Shown here: one piece after another, positions 46,868 to 52,299 of the stretch
Layout of the letters: each line of letters starts with the position of its first letter
How positions within the stretch are numbered: position 1 is the stretch's first letter
Translations under genes and position numbers: made by a program
Notes under the pieces: model-generated
The model's database searches: none
What the model was told of the DNA's origin: nothing
Seen by the model: only the letters and a program-made list of their open reading frames with translations
Virus record (IMG/VR): IMGVR_UViG_3300009163_002034
Coordinates: 1-56,346 of that record
Source of the DNA: a virus
DNA length: 56,346 nt
Direction: 5' to 3' (one strand)

Positions 46868-47808
46868 AAAAAAATATAATTTCAATATTATTACTACTAT
46901 GTATTAGTTCTGCATGGTCAGATACAATCAAATTAATCGTGCCGTTTGCTGCCGCAGGCCCCATTACAGATATTGCGAGAGCGATTGCTCCTACATTATC
47001 TAAAAAATTAGATAAAACTATAATAATAGAAAATAAGCCAGGGGCAAGTGGCGCAATTGCAATGGAATTGGTATCTAATTCCCCATCAGATGGGCTAACT
47101 TTAATTATGGTTAATAATGGACTACTAAACATAAATCCAATGTTGAATACTGCTACTAGCTATAAGTCATCCGATGTAGTATCCGTAGGAGTATTTGCAA
47201 CTGCACCAATCATATTGTATACTAGTTCTTCTATCCCTGTCAAAAACTTAAAAGAACTAATAGATTACATAAAGAGTAATCCTGGAAAGGCAAGCTGGGC
47301 TAGTCCGGGTTTAGGAACTAATCCACATTTACTTGGGGAAATGCTTAAAGCGCAACATGATTTAGACATGGTGCATGTTATGTATAAAGGTACATTACCT
47401 GCAACCATAGATGTGGCCGAGGGTAGAGTCACTATGATGTTTGATATTCTAAATCCAAGAATGACATCATTGTTTGATGCAGGAAAAACGAAGCCTATTG
47501 CAGTAATGGGAACTGAGCGAATACCATCACTACCTAATGTTCCAACTGTCGTAGAAGAAGGCTACTTTTTCTTAATTACTCAATCTTGGGTTGGTATATC
47601 TGTTAAATCTGATACTCCCGAACCTATTTTAAAACAGTTAAGAACTGTACTGACAGAAACTGTAGAAGATCCAGAGACAAAAGCTAACTTAAAATTTTTA
47701 GGACTGAATCCGTCAAATATAAAACCAGCGGCCGCACAAAAATTCATAGATGATGAAAAGAACAAGTGGACAAAGGTAATTAAAAAAGCAAACATTAAGA
47801 TAGAATAA
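46864..47808 (+). CDS. Periplasmic substrate-binding receptor, Bug/TctC family
   Basis: A 314-residue protein with a clear Sec signal peptide (KK, then IISILLLLCISSAWS, cleavage before DT). The mature part has family hallmarks: IKLIVPFAAAGPITDIARAIAP, the IIIENKPGASGAIA block, YKSSDVVSVGVFATAP, and SLPNVPTVVEEGY. These receptors capture carboxylates for tripartite tricarboxylate transporters and are greatly expanded in Burkholderiales. Coupled by ATGA to the PP-loop gene, so part of the cluster rather than stray host DNA. No transporter membrane subunits are present; it would rely on host TctA/B or sequester a ligand. Confidence 0.92.
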   Translation: MKKNIISILLLLCISSAWSDTIKLIVPFAAAGPITDIARAIAPTLSKKLDKTIIIENKPGASGAIAMELVSNSPSDGLTLIMVNNGLLNINPMLNTATSYKSSDVVSVGVFATAPIILYTSSSIPVKNLKELIDYIKSNPGKASWASPGLGTNPHLLGEMLKAQHDLDMVHVMYKGTLPATIDVAEGRVTMMFDILNPRMTSLFDAGKTKPIAVMGTERIPSLPNVPTVVEEGYFFLITQSWVGISVKSDTPEPILKQLRTVLTETVEDPETKANLKFLGLNPSNIKPAAAQKFIDDEKNKWTKVIKKANIKIE

Positions 47809-47870
47809 AATGAAGAAGTATTAACTTAGTGTTACATATAACACTATGGGTAAACTGTTGAAAAAAGTAG

Positions 47871-47899
47871 TTGACATCAATTCCTAGCTATGCTACACT
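47871..47899 (+). promoter_or_regulatory. Sigma-70 promoter (TTGACA-17-TACACT, extended -10)
   Basis: TTGACA at 47871-47876 and TACACT at 47894-47899 with a 17-bp spacer and TGC immediately upstream of the -10. First of eight such promoters ahead of and within the tRNA region. The region 47809-48071 holds no convincing gene. Confidence 0.75.
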
Positions 47900-47966
47900 T
47901 CAGCATGAGTTGAGAAATCAACACAAAAGAATTTTTGAGTTATGGGCAGATAGATGAAAAAAGAGG

Positions 47967-47995
47967 TTGACACTAATTCAACTATCTGCTATAAT
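47967..47995 (+). promoter_or_regulatory. Consensus sigma-70 promoter (TTGACA-17-TATAAT)
   Basis: Both hexamers match consensus exactly, with a 17-bp spacer and an extended -10 TGC. The surrounding sequence (GAAAAAAG before the -35, then TTGACA) repeats that of the promoter 96 bp upstream, suggesting duplication. Confidence 0.85.
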
Positions 47996-48071
47996 TCAGA
48001 CATGAATTGCAAAAAGCACAAAAAACAGTGCTTAATTGCAGTAATTTTTAACCAGGACTAAATAAAACACT

Positions 48072-48239
48072 ATGATGAAAAATATCAATCAATCGCTGAA
48101 ACATACGAGCTTGTGGGCAATAGCACCAGAATGTTCCGTGTTAGCTGCCTTTGAGGGAAATTATTCAACACCGACAAGTATTCGCGGCAATAACGATCAG
48201 ATGCTCCAGGGGTTCATAGGACGAGGAAGTTACAACTAA
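48072..48239 (+). CDS. Possible 55-residue protein, unknown
   Basis: MMKNINQSLKHTSLWAIAPE... ending RGSYN. It follows the consensus promoter and ends 25 nt before a terminator, so it is the natural product of that short transcript. No convincing Shine-Dalgarno (AGG is 15 nt away); an ACTAAATA lies 7 nt before the ATG. No recognisable motif. The transcript could also be a small RNA. Confidence 0.4.
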   Translation: MMKNINQSLKHTSLWAIAPECSVLAAFEGNYSTPTSIRGNNDQMLQGFIGRGSYN

Positions 48240-48264
48240 AGTAACACTCAACAAGTTTTATGAA

Positions 48265-48297
48265 ACCCCTGGGATTGAAAAGTCTCAGGGGTTTTTG
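48265..48297 (+). terminator. Rho-independent terminator
   Basis: ACCCCTGGGA and TCTCAGGGGT form a 10-bp stem with one G-T pair and an 8-nt loop, followed by TTTTG TTT. It closes the short transcript that starts at the promoter 47967-47995. Confidence 0.88.
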
Positions 48298-48328
48298 TTT
48301 ATGTGTTGCTTAAAAGCAACAAAGGAAT

Positions 48329-48357
48329 TTGACAATAAATGGATAAAGAGATACAAT
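48329..48357 (+). promoter_or_regulatory. Sigma-70 promoter (TTGACA-17-TACAAT)
   Basis: TTGACAATAAAT followed by TACAAT at 48352-48357, spacer 17 bp. It would drive the structured-RNA and tRNA segment that follows. Confidence 0.7.
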
Positions 48358-48485
48358 ACAAAACTTCTGAAACAAAGCGTGATTGGTTTAAAGATCATGT
48401 TCTGACAAAGGAGCAACTAGCACAGTTGATAGCTAACAAGTTACAACGTGCAAAGGTCTATCAGATCCTGTATAAGGTAAAATGA
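48339..48485 (+). CDS. Possible 48-residue basic protein
   Basis: MDKEIQYKTSETKRDW... then LTKEQLAQLIANK and a basic helix, resembling a small real protein in composition. However its ATG falls in the spacer of the promoter at 48329-48357, so that promoter cannot express it. Either the promoter or the gene is spurious, or it is read from upstream past the terminator. Confidence 0.3.
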   Translation: MDKEIQYKTSETKRDWFKDHVLTKEQLAQLIANKLQRAKVYQILYKVK

Positions 48486-48800
48486 TAGACAGCGTGAATA
48501 GGCAACGAGAGCCGTAATACAGCGCAAAATGTATAGAATGGGCGGACAGTATACATGAACGTGTGGCGATAACACATTAGTAAGACTACTGGGTAGGGTA
48601 TTGACCCTATCATGTCGTGTAGCAATACACGGCATTCTAAAACATACTAACGGGGTAACCCTGCAGTAGCTTTCTAGATAAGCAGGCTGCAAGTTTCTTG
48701 AAAAGTAGGTGGTATAACGGGGTCTAGTGTGTTTTAGAATGCTTACTACAGATGAACAACTCATATCCCTCTGACGGGTATGCTGTAGTGACAGATTTTT
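48486..48800 (+). ncRNA. Candidate structured RNA upstream of first tRNA
   Basis: No convincing gene in these 315 nt, but dense local pairing: ATGTATA/TATACAT, TAGGGT-ATTG-ACCCTA, CGTGTA-GCAA-TACACG (GNRA tetraloop), a 17-bp long-range stem (48632-48648 with 48726-48742), GGG-GTAA-CCC inside it, and ACTACAG/CTGTAGT enclosing CATATCCC/GGGTATG at 48745-48789, followed by ATTTTTATT. This looks like a folded RNA processed with the adjacent tRNAs. I recognise no known class. Confidence 0.45.
48632..48742 (+). ncRNA. Long-stem tRNA-like element A
   Basis: Arms GCATTCTAAAACATACT and AGTGTGTTTTAGAATGC pair over 17 positions with one G-T. The innermost ACATACT/AGTGTGT recurs in the elements at 51250 and 51442. 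Inside are a GNRA hairpin, a GCTT/AAGC stem with a 7-nt loop TCTAGAT (anticodon-loop-like) and a CAAG-TTT-CTTG hairpin like a long variable arm, but no proper T-arm. Confidence 0.45.
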
Positions 48801-48802
48801 AT

Positions 48803-48897
48803 TCTCCGGTACTCTAATTGGTAAGAGACCTGACTGTTAATCAGACGTAAAGGCTGCAAAGCGTAATATGGAGGTTCGATGCCTCTCTGGGGAGCCA
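48803..48897 (+). tRNA. tRNA-Asn(GTT) with enlarged variable region
   Basis: Acceptor TCTCCGG/CTGGGGA with encoded CCA, D stem CTC/GAG, anticodon loop CTGTTAA, T-arm GGAGG-TTCGATG-CCTCT. The variable region is 24 nt with a GCT-GCAA-AGC mini-hairpin, unusual for tRNA-Asn (normally 5 nt). Confidence 0.8.
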
Positions 48898-48903
48898 AAT
48901 TTA

Positions 48904-48978
48904 GGTGCGTTCATATAATGGTCATTATCTCGGATTGTCTATCCGAAGACGGGAGTTCGATTCTCCCACGCATCGCCA
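48904..48978 (+). tRNA. tRNA-Asp(GTC)
   Basis: Acceptor GGTGCGT/ACGCATC, anticodon stem TCGGA/TCCGA with loop TTGTCTA, T-loop TTCGATT, CCA encoded. Canonical 75 nt. Confidence 0.95.
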
Positions 48979-48987
48979 GTATTATGT

Positions 48988-49063
48988 TGGGGTATAGTGT
49001 AATGGCTTATCACAGCGGGCTTTGAACTCGCTAATCTTGGTTCGATTCCAAGTACCCCTACCA
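48988..49063 (+). tRNA. tRNA-Gln(TTG)
   Basis: Acceptor TGGGGTA/TACCCCT (first pair mismatched), anticodon stem GCGGG/CTCGC with loop CTTTGAA, T-arm CTTGG-TTCGATT-CCAAG, CCA encoded. Confidence 0.93.
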
Positions 49064-49070
49064 AAGTTAT

Positions 49071-49144
49071 CTGAGTGAAATGTTACGGTAGCATCCCTGT
49101 CCTGGACACAGGAAGCGGCAGTTCAACTCTGCCCACTCAGACCA
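49071..49144 (+). tRNA. tRNA-Pro(TGG) with C33
   Basis: Acceptor CTGAGTG/CACTCAG, anticodon stem CCTGT/ACAGG with loop CCTGGAC, T-arm GGCAG-TTCAACT-CTGCC, CCA encoded. Position 33 is C instead of the near-universal U. Confidence 0.88.
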
Positions 49145-49148
49145 AATG

Positions 49149-49186
49149 TGTTTCTCATTGTGTACAATTGTATAGAATGAGAAACA
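49149..49186 (+). repeat. 11-bp inverted repeat between tRNAs
   Basis: TGTTTCTCATT and AATGAGAAACA pair perfectly around a 16-nt loop containing the palindrome TACAATTGTA. It lies between tRNA-Pro and the Tyr-like element and is probably a processing hairpin. Confidence 0.6.
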
Positions 49187-49195
49187 AAAATCAAT

Positions 49196-49282
49196 GGAGT
49201 GTGTTCCCTGTTGTCGGCTGTAACCCGATAGGCACAATAAGCAGGGTGGCGCCAAGTAGTTCGATTCTATCACACTCCACCA
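49196..49282 (+). tRNA. tRNA-Tyr(GTA)-like, aberrant fold
   Basis: Acceptor GGAGTGTG/CACACTCC with encoded CCA and a T-loop TTCGATT are clear. A TCGG-CTGTAAC-CCGA hairpin gives anticodon GTA but sits about 9 nt too close to the 5' end, leaving no room for a D-arm. The 87-nt length suits a long-variable-arm tRNA. Possibly D-armless, rearranged or degenerate. Confidence 0.5.
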
Positions 49283-49288
49283 GTATAT

Positions 49289-49363
49289 GGGGGCAGCAGC
49301 GGGCTGCGGTGATCCCTTGCAAGGATCATGACTAGAAGGGTTCAACTCCCTCGGCCTCCACCA
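49289..49363 (+). tRNA. tRNA-Ala(TGC)
   Basis: Acceptor GGGGGC.../GGCCTCC, anticodon stem GATCC/GGATC with loop CTTGCAA, T-arm AGGG-TTCAACT-CCCT, CCA encoded. The seventh acceptor pair is mismatched. Confidence 0.9.
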
Positions 49364-49368
49364 AGTTT

Positions 49369-49424
49369 AGGATGCTAACAGCAAAGTTAAAAACTTTTCT
49401 TTTGGTGAAAACAAAACGCATCCT
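49369..49424 (+). repeat. Widely spaced 7-bp inverted repeat AGGATGC/GCATCCT
   Basis: The arms resemble an acceptor stem around 42 A/T-rich nt, then TGTTTTATA. It could be a remnant of a decayed tRNA (compare the GGATGAT acceptor of tRNA-Val) or a weak terminator. No cloverleaf can be drawn. Confidence 0.35.
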
Positions 49425-49433
49425 GTTTTATAT

Positions 49434-49508
49434 GCTCTATTAGTTCACGTGGTAGAATAACGGTTTTGTAGTCCGTAGAAGGCAGTTCAAGTCTGTCATA
49501 GAGCACCA
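49434..49508 (+). tRNA. tRNA-Thr(TGT)
   Basis: Acceptor GCTCTAT/ATAGAGC, loop TTTGTAG with stem ACGG/CCGT (31-39 is T-T), T-arm GGCAG-TTCAAGT-CTGTC, CCA encoded. Confidence 0.9.
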
Positions 49509-49514
49509 ATTAAT

Positions 49515-49589
49515 ACTCCGGTCGTCTAGTGGCTAGGACGCCAGCCTTTCAAGTTGGAGAAGCGGGATCGAAACCCGTTCGGAGTACCA
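49515..49589 (+). tRNA. tRNA-Glu(TTC)
   Basis: Acceptor ACTCCGG/TCGGAGT, anticodon stem CCAGC/GTTGG with loop CTTTCAA, T-loop ATCGAAA, CCA encoded. Confidence 0.93.
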
Positions 49590-49591
49590 AA

Positions 49592-50131
49592 TTATTCTAT
49601 ATATTTAGATAGTAATTTTTGTGCCTGCTTCATTGTAAGCCTATTGCCAGCTAAATCAGTAAGCACAAAACATAAACAATATCTATCTTCTTTTGGATTT
49701 ACTACTAAATGTGGTATACCTACTTGAATTAATGCACACCCTGTTACATTAGTAGCATGTACATGCGTAACTTCATTGAGAGAAAATTCAAGATATTCGG
49801 TATCAGCCATTGTTACTTTTACTTGTTTTTTATTTACGGAGTCATTAATAGTAAACCAAAGCATTTTACTATTTTTTCCCTTATATATCCAATTAATCTT
49901 AGTGAAGTCACCGGATAAGTTGTCAGCGTGAATGGTTCCTTGTTGTCCGGGCTTTCTATAGAACAATTCAATCCAAGATACTTTTATTCCTAAATTAAAT
50001 AACAACTCTTTTATTTCGAGATTTATTTCATCTAGACTAATGGATGTGTGATGTTCTGTTATTTTTGTGATATCATACATTTCTCTCATAGGTGAAATGT
50101 ACAATGTCAATGGGTTGCAATAAGGATTCAT
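49592..50131 (-). CDS. Fe(II)/2-oxoglutarate-type oxygenase-like protein
   Basis: A 179-residue protein on the reverse strand between tRNA-Glu and tRNA-Arg. GTIHADN (His68, Asp70) and a later GIPHLVVN supply a plausible iron triad on a jelly-roll/cupin pattern (SWIELFYRKPGQQG before HxD). The co-substrate Arg could be in EDRYCLCF. The substrate is unknown; it resembles aspartyl-hydroxylase-like phage proteins. The 3' end abuts tRNA-Glu with 2 nt between. Starts with the octamer module. Confidence 0.62.
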   Translation of the reverse strand: MNPYCNPLTLYISPMREMYDITKITEHHTSISLDEINLEIKELLFNLGIKVSWIELFYRKPGQQGTIHADNLSGDFTKINWIYKGKNSKMLWFTINDSVNKKQVKVTMADTEYLEFSLNEVTHVHATNVTGCALIQVGIPHLVVNPKEDRYCLCFVLTDLAGNRLTMKQAQKLLSKYIE

Positions 50132-50144
50132 ATATATATTTAGT
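50132..50144 (-). promoter_or_regulatory. ACTAAATA-N5-ATG start module (reverse)
   Basis: Minus-strand ACTAAATA (plus 50137-50144) 5 nt before ATG 50131; no ribosome-binding site. Confidence 0.4.
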
Positions 50145-50155
50145 AATTAGTTTTT

Positions 50156-50232
50156 GCGACCGTAACTCAGTTGGATAGAGTACCAGGCTACGAACTTGGG
50201 AGTCGGGAGTTCGAATCTCTCCGGTCGCACCA
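50156..50232 (+). tRNA. tRNA-Arg(ACG)
   Basis: Acceptor GCGACCG/CGGTCGC, anticodon stem CCAGG/CTTGG with loop CTACGAA, T-loop TTCGAAT, CCA encoded. Canonical 77 nt. Confidence 0.95.
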
Positions 50233-50274
50233 ATTTTAAATTTCGTGTCCTTTGTTGACGCTTAATTACATAAT

Positions 50275-50856
50275 TTATTTATTTTGCACTAATTTTTGTA
50301 TTGTGACTAATAGTTCGTTGTAGTTAGACGGCTTGGGTACAATATAATAACTAGCATCATCAATAGTAGGCAAGTCTTCATAGTACAAGTCTAGATCAAA
50401 ACTAACGGCCGCGTGATCTAATTTATAGTTTGCATATTTAAGAAATGCAATATACTGTTTAATTTTTGCAATATTAATGGATACAGTATCAACAAGAGTT
50501 GATTCTTCTTTATTAAAATGCCATTTATAATTTCGTTCATGTGCAATATACCAACTTGCAACTTGTTTAATAAAATCTTTTCTTCTAATTCTTATTTTAT
50601 ATGCCTCACGTAGTAAATATATGGATGCTTCTGTTCCGTATCTATGTAGGTATACAAAATGACATTTAAGAATAAAATCTTTTGAATGCTTAATATAGTT
50701 TAAAAAATTATTAATTTCTTGTTGGCCTGTGTAATCAGGTTCTACAAAATAAGGAATATCTTTTTCATATAACGATTTTATGTACTTACCTAACACAGTA
50801 CTACCTGTTCTGGGAGTTGACAGTATTAGAATAGGTGTTTTTGTTATTGTAAACAT
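50275..50856 (-). CDS. PAPS-dependent sulfotransferase-like protein
   Basis: A 193-residue reverse-strand protein. The phosphosulfate-binding loop STPRTGSTVLGKYI (residues 13-26) follows a hydrophobic strand (PILIL). A basic helix RIRRKDFIKQVASWYIA corresponds to the 3'-phosphate-binding Arg/Ser block of sulfotransferases. It is short but has both PAPS elements. Isolated among tRNAs with its own octamer module; acceptor unknown. Confidence 0.78.
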   Translation of the reverse strand: MFTITKTPILILSTPRTGSTVLGKYIKSLYEKDIPYFVEPDYTGQQEINNFLNYIKHSKDFILKCHFVYLHRYGTEASIYLLREAYKIRIRRKDFIKQVASWYIAHERNYKWHFNKEESTLVDTVSINIAKIKQYIAFLKYANYKLDHAAVSFDLDLYYEDLPTIDDASYYIVPKPSNYNELLVTIQKLVQNK

Positions 50857-50868
50857 ATGATATTTAGT
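50857..50868 (-). promoter_or_regulatory. ACTAAATA-N4-ATG start module (reverse)
   Basis: Minus-strand ACTAAATA (plus 50861-50868) 4 nt before ATG 50856. Confidence 0.4.
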
Positions 50869-50877
50869 TAGTCATTT

Positions 50878-50952
50878 GTTCTACTAATATAAAGGCTATT
50901 ATACCTGTTTTGTAATCAGGTTATGGCGGTTTGAATCTCTTAGGTCGCACCA
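50878..50952 (+). pseudogene. Decayed tRNA-Thr(TGT)-like gene
   Basis: An anticodon hairpin CCTG...CAGG with loop TTTGTAA and the 3' end AGGTCGC-A-CCA are present. The 5' acceptor strand does not pair and the T-arm (GGCGG-TTTGAAT-CTCTT) is broken. The 3' end resembles that of tRNA-Arg(ACG), suggesting a recombined remnant. A functional tRNA-Thr(TGT) exists elsewhere. Confidence 0.6.
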
Positions 50953-50956
50953 AAGT

Positions 50957-50985
50957 TTGACAATAAATCACAATTGTGATACAAT
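50957..50985 (+). promoter_or_regulatory. Sigma-70 promoter (TTGACA-17-TACAAT)
   Basis: TTGACAATAAATC followed by TACAAT, spacer 17 bp. It drives the mini-ORF and the two tRNA-Lys genes. Confidence 0.78.
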
Positions 50986-51007
50986 ACATTTTTAAAAGGA
51001 GAACGAC

Positions 51008-51031
51008 ATGAAACGTTCAGGTAAACGATAG
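51008..51031 (+). CDS. Seven-codon leader peptide MKRSGKR
   Basis: AAAGGAGAACGAC followed by ATG-AAA-CGT-TCA-GGT-AAA-CGA-TAG, 23 nt downstream of the -10 of a strong promoter. This is the best Shine-Dalgarno in the region on a 7-residue basic peptide. The stop overlaps the first base of a 15-bp hairpin, an arrangement reminiscent of leader peptides. Coding is inferred only from the translation signal. Confidence 0.4.
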   Translation: MKRSGKR

Positions 51032-51071
51032 TGTCATTCTTAGACTTCCAAGTATGGTCTAGGGATGGCAC
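51031..51071 (+). promoter_or_regulatory. 15-bp hairpin after the mini-ORF
   Basis: GTGTCATTCTTAGAC pairs with GTCTAGGGATGGCAC over 15 positions (three G-T pairs), loop 11 nt. AGGGATGGCA of the 3' arm can alternatively pair with TGCTATCCCT (51091-51100), which runs into the tRNA-Lys acceptor, so two folds exclude each other. Confidence 0.5.
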
Positions 51072-51096
51072 ATTAAAGAAAATTTAATACTGCTAT

Positions 51097-51170
51097 CCCT
51101 CACAAACATTAAGGTGATGTAACCGGCTCTTAACCGGTAAAACACGGATCGTTACCGTGGTGTGGGACCA
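51097..51170 (+). tRNA. tRNA-Lys(CTT)
   Basis: Acceptor CCCTCAC/GTGTGGG (one T-T), D stem ACAT/ATGT, anticodon stem ACCGG/CCGGT with loop CTCTTAA, T-stem CACGG/CCGTG, CCA encoded. The T-loop is ATCGTTA: positions 54 and 58 are swapped from T/A to A/T. Confidence 0.82.
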
Positions 51171-51175
51171 TATTT

Positions 51176-51252
51176 GGGTTCATAGTTTAACGGCTAAAAC
51201 ATCAGACTTTTAATCTGTAAGACTCCCGGTTCGAATCCGGGTGGACTCACCA
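51176..51252 (+). tRNA. tRNA-Lys(TTT)
   Basis: Acceptor GGGTTCA/TGGACTC, anticodon stem CAGA/TCTG with loop CTTTTAA, T-arm CCCGG-TTCGAAT-CCGGG, CCA encoded. Its CCA forms the outer end of the next long stem. Confidence 0.95.
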
Positions 51253-51333
51253 TATAAAAACACATTATAAAACGGGTTCGATTCCCTGCTAATAAAATAG
51301 TCTGGTGACGGAAGCTAGTGTGTTTCTATATGG
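51250..51333 (+). ncRNA. Long-stem tRNA-like element B1
   Basis: Arms 51250-51267 and 51316-51333 form an 18-bp stem (one mismatch, one G-T). Inside is a T-arm-like CGGG-TTCGATT-CCCTG placed near the 5' side, so the order of parts is not that of a normal tRNA. No CCA. Confidence 0.5.
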
Positions 51334-51441
51334 TTAGTAGCAAAAGATGGGACTGAAACAGGACTGTTAGTCACAGCCTATGTCAGTTACCGGGGTGTGC
51401 GAAGTCGCAAGAGTAGGCCTGACCGCTAGAGGGTAGCGACA
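51334..51441 (+). ncRNA. Linker with predicted pseudoknot and small hairpins
   Basis: GCCTA and GTCAG pair with TAGGC and CTGAC further on in interleaved order, i.e. an H-type pseudoknot. Between and after are TGCG-AAGT-CGCA and CGCTA-GAGGG-TAGCG hairpins. No gene seen. It connects elements B1 and B2 and may be one folded RNA with them. Confidence 0.35.
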
Positions 51442-51540
51442 CCATATAAAAACATACTCAGATCAATGGCCATTGTTTTGTTGGTATAGCCTTGTTGAAC
51501 GAGGTGACAGGTTCGATTCCTGGAGTGTGTTTCTATATGG
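51442..51540 (+). ncRNA. Long-stem tRNA-like element B2
   Basis: Arms 51442-51459 and 51523-51540 form an 18-bp stem nearly identical to that of B1. A proper T-arm CAGG-TTCGATT-CCTG directly precedes the 3' arm, and a GCCTT-GTTGAAC-GAGGT hairpin could be an anticodon arm (TGA, Ser). The 5' part (CAATGGCCATTG palindrome) does not give a D-arm. No CCA. The 3' arm overlaps the end of the reverse-strand gene. Confidence 0.5.
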
Positions 51541-52084
51541 TATAGCTGAACAATATACTATATCTATCATGGTCAGATGAGTTTCCACCTGAGTGCCATG
51601 TGTTATGTGCATTAGCCATAACCCATCCTTCTCCAAATGATGAAGGTACATATTGTGGATTCAGCATATTTTCTGTATCATATAGTACAGTGTTTTGTTT
51701 AATATCATTCACTGGGTTCAAGAAAATCATCCCAACTATTACAATTTGTCTACTATCAAGGTGGGGTGTAAGAGAAAATTTAGGTTTATCAAGATGTAAA
51801 GAACAATCGAACTTACATTTTTTTTTAAGTTCTTCCTTAGATACATTATTCCACAACTTTTGAAAATCTTTTATTTCATAAAATTTATCTATGAAAGAGT
51901 AGTCAACTATTAGTTGTCTTATTTCACTAAGAATTTTGGTGGTTATTGCAGAATTATAACGATAAGGATGAATTTCATTAAACTCACATGTGTTTAGCTC
52001 ATTTAAAACTTCTTCATATGTGTATGGCATGTCTAAATGTACTAACTGAGTATATTGCTTAATTTTAGTTGTTGCGAGTATCAT
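51533..52084 (-). CDS. Fe(II)/2-oxoglutarate-type oxygenase
   Basis: A 183-residue reverse-strand protein. SLTPHLDSRQ supplies the HxD pair, NTWHSGGN the distal His, and DHDRYSILFSYTI at the C-terminus the expected Arg. FGEGWVMANAH precedes the distal His as in prolyl-hydroxylase-like folds. The start is ATG 52084 because the only upstream in-frame candidate is TTG. The stop is TAG within element B2. Substrate unknown. Confidence 0.72.
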   Translation of the reverse strand: MILATTKIKQYTQLVHLDMPYTYEEVLNELNTCEFNEIHPYRYNSAITTKILSEIRQLIVDYSFIDKFYEIKDFQKLWNNVSKEELKKKCKFDCSLHLDKPKFSLTPHLDSRQIVIVGMIFLNPVNDIKQNTVLYDTENMLNPQYVPSSFGEGWVMANAHNTWHSGGNSSDHDRYSILFSYTI

Positions 52085-52108
52085 AATGTATTTATTAATA
52101 AATACTAT
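52085..52108. promoter_or_regulatory. Divergent late-promoter-like palindrome
   Basis: TATTTATTAATAAATA (52089-52104) is a perfect 16-bp palindrome that presents AATAAATA on both strands, exactly 4 nt before ATG 52109 (plus) and ATG 52084 (minus). One element therefore serves two divergent genes. Confidence 0.5.
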
Positions 52109-52297
52109 ATGATAGTTCAATCAATACACAGCACAATGAGTGTTACTCGTACAGGTTATAAAAACACTGTATACACTACACTTGAAGACCCTGTAACTCA
52201 CAAAAAAGTTATAGAAGTTGTAGAACACCTTTATGATAAGACGGGTAAAGTAGAACCCTCTAACACTAAAGGTCGTCACGTAGATACAAAAATATAA
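52109..52297 (+). CDS. Small protein of unknown function
   Basis: A 62-residue protein (MIVQSIHSTMSVTRTGYKNT...) ending 2 nt before tRNA-Leu. The start at 52109 is chosen because it lies 4 nt from the shared octamer; ATG 52136 is an alternative. GYKNTVYTTLEDPVTHKKVIEVVEHLYDKTG suggests a beta-hairpin plus helix, but nothing is recognisable. Confidence 0.55.
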   Translation: MIVQSIHSTMSVTRTGYKNTVYTTLEDPVTHKKVIEVVEHLYDKTGKVEPSNTKGRHVDTKI

Positions 52298-52299
52298 TT

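Noticed and set aside
47954-48060. Small ORF starting at 47954 (MKKEVDTNST...)
   Set aside because: It runs straight through a perfect sigma-70 promoter and has no ribosome-binding site; the promoter is far better supported.
49067-49345. Short open frames on both strands across 49067-49345 and similar ones elsewhere in the array
   Set aside because: They overlap tRNA genes completely and translate tRNA sequence; no independent coding evidence.
51334-51441. tmRNA (ssrA)
   Set aside because: A pseudoknot and tRNA-like pieces are present, but there is no alanine-tRNA-like acceptor with CCA and no tag-peptide reading frame.
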